From assembly GCF_036850765.1 (NCBI RefSeq), contig NC_089498.1, positions 76,982,305 to 77,046,304 on the forward strand: a stretch of 64,000 bases of DNA, written 5' to 3'. The notes under the pieces were generated by a model that was not told the DNA's origin, ran no database searches, and worked only from the letters and a program-made list of their open reading frames with translations. Source of the DNA: Saccopteryx bilineata (Eukaryota > Chordata > Mammalia > Chiroptera > Emballonuridae). The position numbers were made by a program, and so were the translations under genes. This document shows, in pieces, positions 24,206 through 34,759 of the stretch; within the stretch, counting starts at the first letter, position 1, and each line of letters begins with the position of its first letter.

Positions 24206-25532
24206 AACAGGGTAAAATCAAATCCCATATATCATAGTTTTCTGGCTCTACTCTTTTGCCTTTTGCAGTGGTTCACACTGGGAAATCTAGCTCCTGGCCT
24301 GAAATCTGTGTGTGATTTTTTTTCAGGTTCATCATAGGTATTTACAAAGGTTTTACCTGTTGGGCTTTATGTAGGAAAGCTATCTTCCTTACACCAGGCT
24401 TGGTGCAAAGCCAGTGCATTATTGTCTCTGAAGGGAATTGCAGTCAAAGACTCAGACCCCCTGGCCAGCTGTGCTCTTCCGCACATCTTTATTCCTAGTC
24501 CAAGAGCCTTCATTTGGAGGCCTTTTTATCTGGGGCTTTCAATGAGGTCTTCTTAGATGCCTTTGTCAAGACCTTATTGGGGAAGTTAGGGGGAACTTTG
24601 AAAACACCTTTCTCTACTAGGATTTAGTACTCAGTAGTTTTCCACTCCTAGTTTTTTCCTCTAACGTCCCCTGGATCCAGGGTCAAAAAACTGCAGGAGC
24701 CTTTTGTTGGGGGCTTCCTTGTTGGTGAAACAACGCCACATCTGTGCTGATATACCTTATCTGTGACAGGAGTGCTGCTCCTTGGAAATGGAATTGTGGG
24801 GAGCTGGCACTCTTTCTAGTGTAGTCTTTCTTATACTATCACAGGTAGGTGATGAAAGACTTGACTGTTACTTTCATTTTGGTTTGTCTTAATTGACTAC
24901 TCTGAAACCTGGCAGACTAGCTCTCTCTAGCTCACCTGAATTCCTGACACACAGAAATTGAATCATACAGTGTATAGCTTTTGAATCTGGCTTTTTTTAG
25001 TTGTCATAAATGCATATAAGATTCATCCATTTTTAGTTTGTACATTTCATGGCTGAGTAGTATTCCATCATATTGTATACTATAGCTGTATATATCCATC
25101 TCCAGTGGAAGAATATTTGGAATGTTTCCAGTTTGGACAATTATAAACAAAGCTGCTACACGTATTTGTGTATAACCTTTTGTGTTACAGTACATTTTTA
25201 TTTCATTAGGAGACGGATTGCTGGGTCACGTGGTCATTGTGTGTTTAACGTTATAAGAAACACCCAACGTTTGCCAAAGTGGCTGTGCCATTTTACATTC
25301 TCACCAGCAGTTTATGAGAGTTTTAGTGGCTCCACGTTCTTGCTAGAGTTGGTATTGTCAGATTTTGTTACTTATCCATTATAATAGGGTTAGAGTTGTA
25401 ACTCCTTGTTTTAATTTACACTTTCCTAATGATGTTGATTGTCCTTCGTTTTTTTGTTTTTGTTTTGCAATCTGTATAGCTTCTTTGAAGAAGTGTTTGT
25501 TCAGATTTCTGCCCCTTAAAAAAAGTAAGTTA

Positions 25533-25897
25533 GGCCCTGGCCGGTTGGCTCAGCGGTAGAGCATCGGCCTGGCGTGCAGGGGACCTGGGTTCGATTCCAG
25601 GCCAGGGCACATAGGAGAAGCGCCCATTTGCTTCTCCACCCCCCCCCTTCCTCTCTGTCTCTCTCTTCCCCTCCCGTAGCCAAGGCTCTATTGGAGCAAA
25701 GATGGCTCGGGCGCTGGGGATGGCTCCTTGGCCTCTGCCCCAGGTGCTAGAGTGGCTCTGATCCCGGCAGAGTGACGCCCCGGAGGGGCAGAGCATCGCC
25801 CCCTGGTGGGCATGCCGGGTGGATCCCAGTCGGGCACATGCGGGAGTCTGTCTGACTGTCTCTCCCCGTTTCCAGCTTCAGGAAAAAAAATACAAAA
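25533..25897 (+). mobile_element. Ves-like SINE, long subtype
   Basis: Sense copy with a single unit of the internal 'ccctggtgggcatgcc' repeat and an A-rich tail. The duplication around AAAAAAGTAAGTTA (ending 25532 and 25914) is clear. Confidence 0.95.
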
Positions 25898-26193
25898 AAA
25901 AAAAAAGTAAGTTATTTATTTTCATTATTGTGGAGTTTTGAGAATTCTTCATATTCTGGATACAAGCCTTTTGTTAGATATGTGATTTGTAAATATTTTT
26001 TCTCCTAGTCTGTTCTTGTCTTTTCATTTTCTTACCCCTATCTTTCAATGAGCAGCTCTTCCCAGTTTGTTTGTTTTTTATTATTGATTGTGCTTTTATG
26101 TGATACCTAAAAACTCCTTACCTAATCCAAGGTCAGAAAGATTTTATCTTGTATTTTCTTTTGGAAACTTGACTGTTTTACTTTTTCTATTTT

Positions 26194-26589
26194 TTTTTTT
26201 TTTTTGTACTTTTCTGAAGCTGGAAACGGGGAGAGACCGTCAGACAGACTCCCGCATGCGCCCGACCGAGATCCACCCGGCATGCCCACCAGGGGCAACA
26301 CTCTGCCCACCAGGGGGCAGTGCTCTGCCCCTCCGGGGCCTCGCTCTGCTGCGACCAGAGCCACTCTAGCGCCTGGGGCAGAGGCCAAGGAGCCATCCCC
26401 AGCGCCCGGGCCATCTTTGCTCCAATGGAGCCTTGGCTGCGGGAGGGGAAGAGAGAAACAGAGAGGAAGGAGGGGGTGGGGGTGGAGAAGCAAATGGGCG
26501 CTTCTCCTATGTGCCCTGGCCGGGAATCGAACCCGGGTCCCCCGCACGCCAGGCCGACGCTCTACCACTGAGCCAACCAGCCAGGGCCA
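26194..26589 (-). mobile_element. Ves-like SINE, long subtype
   Basis: Antisense copy with an exact 15-bp duplication TACTTTTTCTATTTT (26179-26193, 26590-26604). Near-consensus. Overlapping frames of 75-148 codons on both strands are chance frames of the GC-rich body. Confidence 0.97.
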
Positions 26590-27116
26590 TACTTTTTCTA
26601 TTTTGAGTTAATTTTTGTATATGCAGGATAAGATATGGAACAGGGTTCTCCCCACGCCCACTTTGTCTTTGAATATCCAGTTATTCCAGCCAGTACCCTT
26701 TCCTGAAGTCTTTTAAATTGCTTTAATTGCCTTTTTACTTTTCAAAAATCAATTATATGGTTGTATTTCTGTACTCTGTATTCTGTTCACTGATCTGGTG
26801 TTTCTCCAATATTATGCTGTCCTGATTATTGCATCTTTATAGTAACCTTTGATGTGTTTGTTTTTTGTGGTCTTTATAATCTTGTTAAATTGAATTTGGA
26901 AGTGAAATTACTACATTTTACAGGTTGAAAATTTTTTACATTTATAGTCAGAGACATTTATAAAATTTTTACTATTTAATTTTGATGTAATGAATGTATT
27001 AGAAATTGTGTTTTAATATACAGAGGAAAATGCTGTTAATTTATGGTTAGGATTTGAAATAGTAACTAATACTATTATTAGTTACTACTAGTCTATTCTA
27101 GAAAATGAAAAGACAA

Positions 27117-27892
27117 TGTTAAGCATAATTCGGAGGGACTCGAAACATTAAAGACAGGAACAAGGTCTGTCGGTTACACAGCAAAGCTTTATTGTCTAGC
27201 TTGGCCAAGCGGCGGCTACTCCGACAGAATTCTGAGGGAGGGCGAGCCGGCCCTTTGTTCTACTTAGTTTTTATAGTTTTGTAAGTGGGAAGTACAGAAG
27301 CAAAAATTGCAATTAGGAGCCCCTTACCACTGTTGGTTATAGTCATATGTCCTTTAACATGATAGGACCACGTTCAATTTGCAAGCCATACATCCTTTTG
27401 GGGAAAAGAAAGTTTACAAGCCAACACAATGGTAGAAAGATGTCTCTTTACATATTAAAAGGCATTCCTATATTATCTAGTGTTCATCTGCTATCTCTCT
27501 GTCCTGAGTCACACGTGTTAACCACACGCATTTACATAGGAGAGGTAGTTTTGGTGGGGACAAATGCCCGCAAATGGCTCATTGCTACGAGAAAAGGTTT
27601 ATTTTGGCTTTTCTCTCCCTGCACCTGGCTAGCCATTCACCCCTTTCCCCACAGGTGTGGTGGAATGTCTGAGGATCCATGTTTTCCTCCCCTTTGCATT
27701 TACAATACAATGCCAAGGGCCATCCTGACTATGCCAATCACACAGTACAGAGACTATTCTCACAATTTCTCTGCACATCTTAACCCAAATCAACAAAATG
27801 TTTCTCAAGCCTCCCAAAATATTAATATAAATTCTGTAGCTTTTGGTACTTTACAACACCTGCGGGTGAAGTGGCTCCGTGGCTCCTCAACA
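27117..27892 (-). mobile_element. solo LTR of an endogenous retrovirus (about 775 bp)
   Basis: On the minus strand it starts TGTTG and ends CTTAACA. A polyadenylation signal AATAAAGC lies near its 3' end (reverse of 27186-27193), followed by 'accttgttcctgtc' before the end. Flanks AGACAA (27111-27116) and AGAACA (27893-27898) could be a duplication with two changes. No gag, pol or env. A 185-codon plus-strand frame (27347-27904) runs antisense through it and past its end. It has no recognisable domain and I do not call it a gene. Confidence 0.6.
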
Positions 27893-28344
27893 AGAACAGA
27901 CTAGGAGAAAAAAAAAGGAAAAAAGGTATAAAAAGGAAAGCTTACATGCACATCTTATTAGTTGTCAGTACTTTTTTCTTTTAAATATTTTTATTTCAAT
28001 GAGACTTACTTTATTTTGTTGGGAAGTTGCTGGAGCTTTTTTTTCTGGAGGAAATTGAGAAAAATCAATGTAAAAGTTTGTTTCAAAATTAACTCAATGT
28101 TAGTGTTTATTTATTTATTTCCTGTATTGGTTGTGGAATGCACTTGCCTTAATGCTCAGCCTGGCAAAGCAGGTTTCACCAGTTCAGAGGAAAAGCCCTC
28201 AGGCTTAGAGAGAAGAGACTAGCCAGCCCTTGGGGAGGAATGGTTACATCCAAAGGATACAGAAGGGGCACTGACTGTGTCTGATGTCCTATGACTTAAG
28301 TGCCTTTCTTGGATTATCATAATAAATAGCTTTAATCAAATCAT

Positions 28345-28665
28345 CTCTTGTTAGAGCAGTTGTTTGCAAGTATCTTCTCCGATTTAGTTAATTGCATTTT
28401 TTATTTTCCTGGCTGTTTCTTTTGCAGTGCAGAAGCATTTTAGTTTGATATAATACCATTCCCATAGTTTATCAGTAAGTTTAATGCCCATGTTTTCTTC
28501 TATATAATTTATTGTTTCAGATCTTATATTTAGGTCTTTGATCCATTTTGAATTAATTTTTCAGTGATGGGCCCACAAAGCAAAATATAAACTATATATC
28601 ACACAAATATACACTGATCTTATATTAACTAATGTCACCCCAATAAATTTAATAAAAAGTTTTCC
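28345..28665. mobile_element. L1 with 5' inversion (twin priming)
   Basis: Positions 28345-28562 are antisense L1 ORF2 (compare 62210-62460). At about 28563 the sequence switches to a sense L1 3' end ('gatgggcccacaaag ... caccccaataaatttaat') with an A-rich tail. One insertion with its 5' part inverted explains this arrangement. Confidence 0.7.
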
Positions 28666-28739
28666 CAGTGACATTTCATAGATGACCTACACACACAGCA
28701 AGTGTGTAAAAACTACTGAAATCTGAATAAGATCTATAG

Positions 28740-29057
28740 CAGGGGTCCCCAAACTATGGCCCGCGGGCCGCATGCGGCCCCGTGAAGCCATTTATCCGGC
28801 CCCCGCCGCACTTCCGGAAGGGGCACCTCTTTCATTGGTGGTCAGTGAGAGGAGCATAGTTCCCAATGAAATACTGGTCAGTTTGTTGATTTAAATTTAC
28901 TTGTTCTTTATTTTAAATATTATATTTTTTTACTTTAAAATAAGATATGTGCAGTGTGCATAGGAATTTGTTCATAGTTTTTTTTTTATAGTCTGGCCCT
29001 CCAACAGTCTGGGGGACAGTGAACTGGCCCCCTGTGTAAAAAGCTTGGGGACCCCTG
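28740..29057 (+). mobile_element. non-autonomous hAT, 'ggcccgcgggccgcatgcgg' family (318 bp)
   Basis: Ends CAGGGGTCCCCAAACT and TTGGGGACCCCTG; exact 8-bp duplication ATCTATAG (28732-28739, 29058-29065), fitting nnnTAnnn. It shares nearly its whole length with 58365-58696 and, inverted, 63407-63755. From memory this resembles the OposCharlie1/OC1-type elements known from bats, opossum and other vertebrates. That match needs a database search. Confidence 0.93.
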
Positions 29058-29260
29058 ATCTATAGTTTAGTATTCTACCAATGTCAAGTTCCTGGATTTT
29101 AAAATGGACTATGGTTATGTAATATATTATCATTAGGCAAAGTTAGAAGAAGGCAGCATTCTGTACTACTTTTACAACTTCTTATGAATATAAGATTAGT
29201 AATGCTCATTTGGTAGTCTTATTTATTTACCTCCTTTGCATATTTATATCTAAGCTAATT

Positions 29261-29369
29261 CCTTCCTTCCTTCCTTCCTTCCTTCCTTCCTTCCTTCCTT
29301 CCTTCCTTCCTTCCTTCCTTCCTCCCTCCCTCCCTCCCTCCCTCCCTCCCTCCCTCCCTCTCTCCCTTT
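29261..29369. repeat. (TTCC)n to (TCCC)n microsatellite
   Basis: About 60 bases of pure TTCC units pass into CTCC units and then poly-T. It directly abuts the SINE below and lies inside the same target duplication, so it is the expanded A-tail of that SINE read in reverse. The SFLP- and KEGR-type frames across it are low-complexity artefacts. Confidence 0.9.
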
Positions 29370-29594
29370 TTTTTTTATTGAGAGGAGGGGAGGCAAGACA
29401 GACTTCGGCATGCACCTGACTGGGATTCACCTGGCAAACCCCCTACCAGATGAAGGCTGGTATGGGCTGTTGCTCCATTGCTCAGCATGCAAGCCATTTT
29501 AGCACCTGAAGTGAAGTCATGGAGCCACCCTCAGCACTGGGGCCAATTTTGCTCAAACCATTAAAGCCATGAAAGCAGGAGGGAGAGAAAGAAA

Positions 29595-29640
<46 letters not shown>

Positions 29641-29758
29641 GGGAGGGGAGGGGGGAGAGTCAGATGATCTCTTCTCTTGTGTACCCTGACCAAGAATCAA
29701 ACCTGGGACTTCCCCACGCCAGGCTGACACTCTACCACTAAGCCAATCAGCTAGGGCC
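29265..29758 (-). mobile_element. older Ves-like SINE with expanded tail
   Basis: Antisense copy ending 'ccaatcagctagggccct'. Imperfect duplication CTAAGCTAATTCCTTC (29250-29265) and CTAAGCTGATTCTTTC (29759-29774). It includes a (GA)n run at about 29602-29637. Diverged from the young copies. Confidence 0.85.
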
Positions 29759-29774
29759 CTAAGCTGATTCTTTC

Positions 29775-30907
29775 ATAATGACAGAATATTCCTATTTTAT
29801 ACACACATACACACATTTAAATAATAATCAAGGACTTAAAAGATGAATTGCATGAAAATAAATTTTGTAAATTACTTTTCCTCTATTGTTTTCTGATGTT
29901 TTCACAGAATTTCAGGATTAAAAATACAAATAAAATAGTTTTATTTTTTAAATGATCCCCTTTATACACTAATTTAGCAGATACTCATGATTTCTGCAGA
30001 ATTCTATCCTATAAATTGTCATTTGTGGTGGTTGCCCATCTCATTGGCATAAACATACAATTTCTTCTGTCTATATTATTCTTTTTCTTCATTTGACCAG
30101 TTTATACGCATTTCATATATCTCAGCTTAAAAGTCACTTTTGTATGGCAGTCTTACCTCTGACCCTCCTCTTTTCCCCAAATCTGGGTTTGGTGCCACTT
30201 CTGTCTGCTACTGTGCTGGGCTGGGTTCATTTTATAGATGTACAAAGTGACCAAATAATGGGCTGAGCAAGTTAATAACCCAGCTGAAATGGTGGCATTT
30301 GGTATATAAAAAAACTTCAGAATACATCCTAAATCTTAAACGTACAATCAATTATTCAAAAGATGAGACCACCCAACCTATTCTAGTGATATTTAACAGA
30401 GCTATATTTGTAACTGGTAGAAGAAGAATCACTCCCTAGGTACAAGATCAATTGCTGTTCATTTTGTTCACCTGAAGATAAATCACCTTCACAGATTTTG
30501 CAGACTTCTCCTTTTCCTGAGAAAAATGATTTATTAAAGTGGAGTTTTCTTTACTATATCAATGCTGGCTTACTCTTTTCCTTTATAGTACATCTTTTAT
30601 ATTGAAGGAAGCCAGAGGCAAACAGTAGTCTTGTCTCTTCTGCTCTTTATTTCATTGTTATTTTTAACTCATTGATGAAATACCCTTTAATTTTGAAGGG
30701 CCATTTTTCTCTTACAGATGAGGAAATTTAAATTATTTGAGCTGATATTAACATATTTTATTACTACAAATTGGTTTTAGTTTGATTTTAAAATACATGC
30801 TGATTTATATGTATTTAGTATTATCTTAAGATTCAACTACATTGATAAGGAAAGTAGTGTTTTCGATAGATTTACATCTATCGAAGGAACGTATAGAATA
30901 CTGCTTT
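29775..30907. other. unassigned AT-rich DNA
   Basis: No gene or repeat recognised. The only structure I see is a perfect small hairpin at 30862-30885: arms TTCGATAGAT and ATCTATCGAA around a 4-base loop. Confidence 0.6.
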
Positions 30908-30923
30908 AAAATCTAAGAAAATG

Positions 30924-31292
30924 GGCCCTGGCCGCTCAGTAGTAGAGCGTCGGCCTGGCGTGCAGGAGTCCCAGGTTCGATTCCTGGCCAGGGCACACAG
31001 GAGAAGTGCCCATCTGCTTCTCCACCCCTCCCCCTCTCCTTCCTCTCTGTCTCTCTCTTCCCCTCCCGCAGCTGAGGCTCCATTGGAGCAAAGTTGGCCC
31101 GGGTGCTGAAGATGGCTCTACAGCCTCTGCCTCAGGCACTAGAATGGCTCTGGTTGCAACAGAGCAACGCCCCAGATGGGCAGAGCATCGCCCCCTGGTG
31201 GGCATGCCGAGTGGATCTGGTTGGGTGCATGCAGGAGTCTGTCTGACTGCTTCCCCGTTTCCAACTTCAGAAAAATTAAAATAAATAAAAAT
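30924..31292 (+). mobile_element. Ves-like SINE with damaged A-box
   Basis: Sense copy with an exact 16-bp duplication AAAATCTAAGAAAATG (30908-30923, 31293-31308). The head reads 'ggccctggccgctcag', lacking about five bases (ggttgg) found in other copies. The tail is (AAAT)n. Confidence 0.95.
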
Positions 31293-31868
31293 AAAATCTA
31301 AGAAAATGTTTTTAATATTTCCTCATCTATCTGTATTTTTTAAATATAATGTGACAGTTTGAGTAGTATGACAGTTTTTATTTTCGCACCTACAGAGTTT
31401 TCATTCTTAAAATATTTTCTAAGCCAGATTTCAGATGGTGTATTCTCATACCTAGTTTGGGAACTCTAAATGATACTATTCAAAACTGTAAGCAAATAGA
31501 TCTTTTATGAAAATGAGGGCATATGTACCATTTGCTTTGATAAGTTGAAGTAAATACTCTTCTAGAAAATCTAGGATATGTAGTTTCAGTGTATATATAT
31601 TATCTGGATACACAGATAGACAGATTAAGGATCAGAGTAGAGTCAAGAAGTTAGCAGGAATAAAAGTGGAAATTCAGTAAGAATATATATAAAACTGGCA
31701 AGCAGTGGAGGATAATTGAGGAATAATTGCTATTTGTGGGAGAATTGTTTTCCAATCCATGCAGTATCTTATTATTTGAGTCATTTTTATAATTTGTTGT
31801 ATATTAACAATTTTAAACAAGTAATTTTAAAAAGTTAAATGGCTGACAAGTTGATACAGGAGCAATTT

Positions 31869-32217
31869 TTTTTTTTTTTTAATGAGAGGAGGCAAGATAG
31901 TAAGAAATAGTAAGACAGACTCCCTCATTCACCCAGACTAGGATCCACTGGGCAACCCCCATATGGGCTCGATGCTCAACCAAGCTATTTTTTGTGCCTG
32001 AGCCTGACACACTCTGACCAACTGAGCTATCCTCAGTGCCCAAGGCCAACACTTGAACCAACTGAGACATTGGCTGAAGGAGGAAAAGAGGGAAAGAAGA
32101 AGGAGAGAGAGAGAGGGTGAGAAGCTGATGATTGCTTCTCTTGTGTGCCCTGACTGAGAATTGAACCAGGATGTCCATATGCTAGGCCAGCACTCTATCC
32201 ACGGAACCAACTGGCCA
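31869..32217 (-). mobile_element. older Ves-like SINE
   Basis: Antisense, diverged copy ending 'ccaactggccagg'. Duplication GGAGCAATTT (31859-31868) and GGAGAAATTT (32218-32227). The interval 31309-31858 before it is unassigned. Confidence 0.85.
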
Positions 32218-32388
32218 GGAGAAATTTATTTAATGCATATTTAATTGTTGTTTAATTGCAATATATAATTATACCAGGAACAGTGTGATATATATAACAT
32301 TGGACCTTGTCTCTCAAATATTTTGAAAAATACAACCACAAACTACTTTCTGAAGAAATACTTTTTAATGATTGTTAAGATTAATTGT

Positions 32389-32684
32389 GTCCTGGCTTGT
32401 TGGCTCAGTCGTAGAGCATCTACTGGGCGTGTGTATGTCCCAGGTTCGAATCTGGTCAGGGTATACAGGAGAAGTGACCATATGCTTCTCCACCCAAGTC
32501 CTCCACTCTCTCTCTCCCTCTTCCCCTCCCACAGCCGATTGGTTCGGGCACTGGCCATGGGTGCAGAGGATAGCTCAGTGTATTTGAGCATCAACTTCAG
32601 AAAGGGTTGTCAGGTGGATCCCTGTTGGAGTGCATGCAGGAGTCTATCTCCCTTCCTCTCACTTAGAAAAGAAGGAAAAAAGAA
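32389..32684 (+). mobile_element. older Ves-like SINE
   Basis: Sense copy beginning 'gtcctggcttgttggctcag', B-box-like 'ggttcgaatc'. The 12-bp duplication AAGATTAATTGT (32377-32388) and AAGATTAACTGT (32685-32696) differs at one base. Confidence 0.88.
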
Positions 32685-32875
32685 AAGATTAACTGTATTC
32701 ACTAGACAGATACCATTTTTCCCATGCCTAATCTGAATCTCTTGTAATTTCTTACGAGTTTTAAAATCAGCTTGGATTCTGATAGGAATCAATATGTATA
32801 GTATTGGCCATGTTAACAATATTAAGTCTAATTATCCATAAGCATGGATATTTTTTTAAATTTATTTAGATCTTT

Positions 32876-33027
32876 AAATTTGGGGGGCATAAATGGTGAT
32901 GGACAAAGACTTGACTTGGGGTGGTGAGCACACAATATGGTGTGCAGAGATGTGTTGTAGAATTGGGCACCTGAACCATATAATTATGTTAATTAGTGTT
33001 ACCCTAATAAATTCAGTTTAGAAAAGC
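32876..33027 (+). mobile_element. short L1 3' end, sense
   Basis: 'tggtgagcacacaatatgg' through 'gttaccctaataaattcag' is the sense L1 3' end, with the opposite orientation to its surroundings. It could be a truncated insertion into the older L1. Confidence 0.6.
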
Positions 33028-33317
33028 GATTATAGATCTTAAAATATTTTCAATGTTTTTTAGTTTTCAGAATGTATGTTTTGCATGTTAAAAATGTATT
33101 CCCAGTTTTTTATTTCTTTCTGAGGTTTTTGTAAATTGAATAGTTTTCATAATTTTTCTTTTGGATTGTTGAAAGTGTGTGGAGGTAACAGTTGGTTTTT
33201 AAATATTTACCTTGCATGCCATAGCCTCAGTGAACTCATCTAGTTTATTTTTGTGTAATGTTTTCCAGTGGATTCTTTAGGATTTTCTATAAAGAAAATA
33301 TCTCATCTTCAAATGGA

Positions 33318-33508
33318 GTCCCTGGTGGGTAAGCTCAGTAAATTAAGAGCATTGTCCTGAAACGACAAGGTTGCAGGTTCTATCCCTGGTCAGGGCACAC
33401 ACAGGAAGCAACCAAGGAATGCATGACTGAGTGGAACAACAAATGAATGCTTCCTTTCCCCTTCCCTTCTCTCTCCCTTTCTTTCTGTCTCTTTAAAAAT
33501 CAGTAAAA
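33318..33508 (+). mobile_element. older tRNA-derived SINE
   Basis: Head 'gtccctggtgggtaagctcag', B-box-like 'ggttctatccc', then 'caggaagcaacc' body and CT-rich end 'tttctgtctctttaaaaatc'. Diverged, with no clear duplication. Confidence 0.75.
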
Positions 33509-33662
33509 ATGAAGCTTGGTCAGATAGCTCTGTTGGTTGGAGCATTGTCCCAGAGCCATGGAGCTTACCAGTTCGATTTCCCAGTGAGGAAACATACAGA
33601 GGCATATGTTCCTATCTCTCTCTTCCTGCCTCTCTCTCTGAAAAAACAAACAACAAAAAATG
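33509..33662 (+). mobile_element. second tRNA-derived SINE in tandem
   Basis: Directly follows the previous SINE: head 'agcttggtcagatagctctg', B-box-like 'agttcgatttcc', CT-rich end and A-rich tail. Related to 60116-60290. Two SINE heads in tandem may be one composite insertion or two events. Confidence 0.7.
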
Positions 33663-33897
33663 CCCAGACAAATAGAAATGATTTCTTTTCCCCCATTTTG
33701 AAGGACTTTTACTTATTTATTACTTCTTGCTTAATTGCCTTATAACACCTCTCTAATAGTGTTGAAGACAAGTGGTAAGAGCAGACATCCTTGCTTATTT
33801 TTGTTTTGGTTCTTTATATCTGAGGGCAAAAGCATCTAGTCATTTACCGTGAAGTTTGTTGTGGGGTTTTCTTAAATGTCATTTATCAGCTTGAGAA

Positions 33898-33907
33898 AGT
33901 TTCCTTC

Positions 33908-33963
<56 letters not shown>

Positions 33964-33992
33964 TCCTTCTTTCCTTCTTTCCTTCTTTCCTT
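33898..33992. repeat. (CTTT)n / (TTCC)n microsatellite
   Basis: About 60 bases of CTTT units followed by CTTTC-CTT units, abutting the tail side of the next SINE. It is probably its expanded A-tail in reverse. The poly-SFLS and KKER frames across it are artefacts. Confidence 0.9.
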
Positions 33993-34340
33993 TTTTACTT
34001 TTCTGAAGTGAGAAACGGGGCAGGCAGGCAGACTCCTGCATGTGCCCAATTGAGATCCACCCACATGCCCACCAAGGGGTGATGCTCTTGGCTCCACTGC
34101 AATTGGAGCCATTCTAGCACCCGCCTGAGGCAAAGGCCATAGAGCCATCCTCAGCGCCCGGGCCAACTTTGCTCCGGTGGAGCCTTGACTGCAGGAGGGG
34201 AAGAGAGAGACGGAGAGAAAGGAGAAGGGGAATGGTAGAGAAGCAGATGGGCGCCTCTCTTGTGTGCCCTGGCCTGAAAATGAACCTGGGACTTCCATAC
34301 GCTGGCCCGACACTCTACCACTAAGACAACTGGCCAGGGC
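33993..34340 (-). mobile_element. Ves-like SINE, long subtype
   Basis: Antisense copy ending 'caactggccagggc'. The body resembles 31 kb and 44 kb copies with moderate divergence. L1 sequence of the old host resumes afterwards. Confidence 0.88.
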
Positions 34341-34759
34341 TTGTTTTTTTCTATTTCTATTGGCAGTTTTAACTTAAAATGGTGTTAGTTGTTTTTTTTT
34401 TAACTTTTATTCATTTTACTTTATTCTGTTTACATGGATTCAAGTGTCCTACTGAATATAACTCCCTCACCCTCCACCCCTGTGTCCCTTCTTATACCCC
34501 CTTTACCCTCCTCTCTCTAATTCCTTTCCCCTTTCCCTCTAGGATTTGCTTTCCTGTTATCTGTATCTCTGTGTTATGTATATATAATTTCACTAATCCC
34601 TTCACCTTCTTGTTCCCATCCCCTCATCTCCCTTCCCTTTGACTGCTGTCCCTCTGGTCCCTGTGACCCTGCCTCTGCCTCTATTCTGTTCCTCAGTTCA
34701 CATTGTTCATTGGATTCCTCAAATGAGTGAGGTCATATGATATTTTTCTTTCTCTGCCT

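Larger units (their letters stand above)
24955..26840 (-). mobile_element. old antisense L1, split by two SINEs
   Basis: Antisense L1 ORF2 C-terminal region in three parts: 24955-25516, 25915-26178 and 26605-26840. Order is preserved ('gagtagtattccatcatat', 'acattctcaccagcag', then further downstream words). Ves SINEs at 25533 and 26194 interrupt it. It is strongly diverged, with no intact frame. Confidence 0.75.

Noticed and set aside
27347..27904. 185-codon plus-strand frame
   Set aside because: It lies antisense in a solo LTR and continues past its end, with no domain, no promoter and no codon bias I can see.
29210..29430. Frames rich in FLPS or KEGR
   Set aside because: Direct translation of (TTCC)n.
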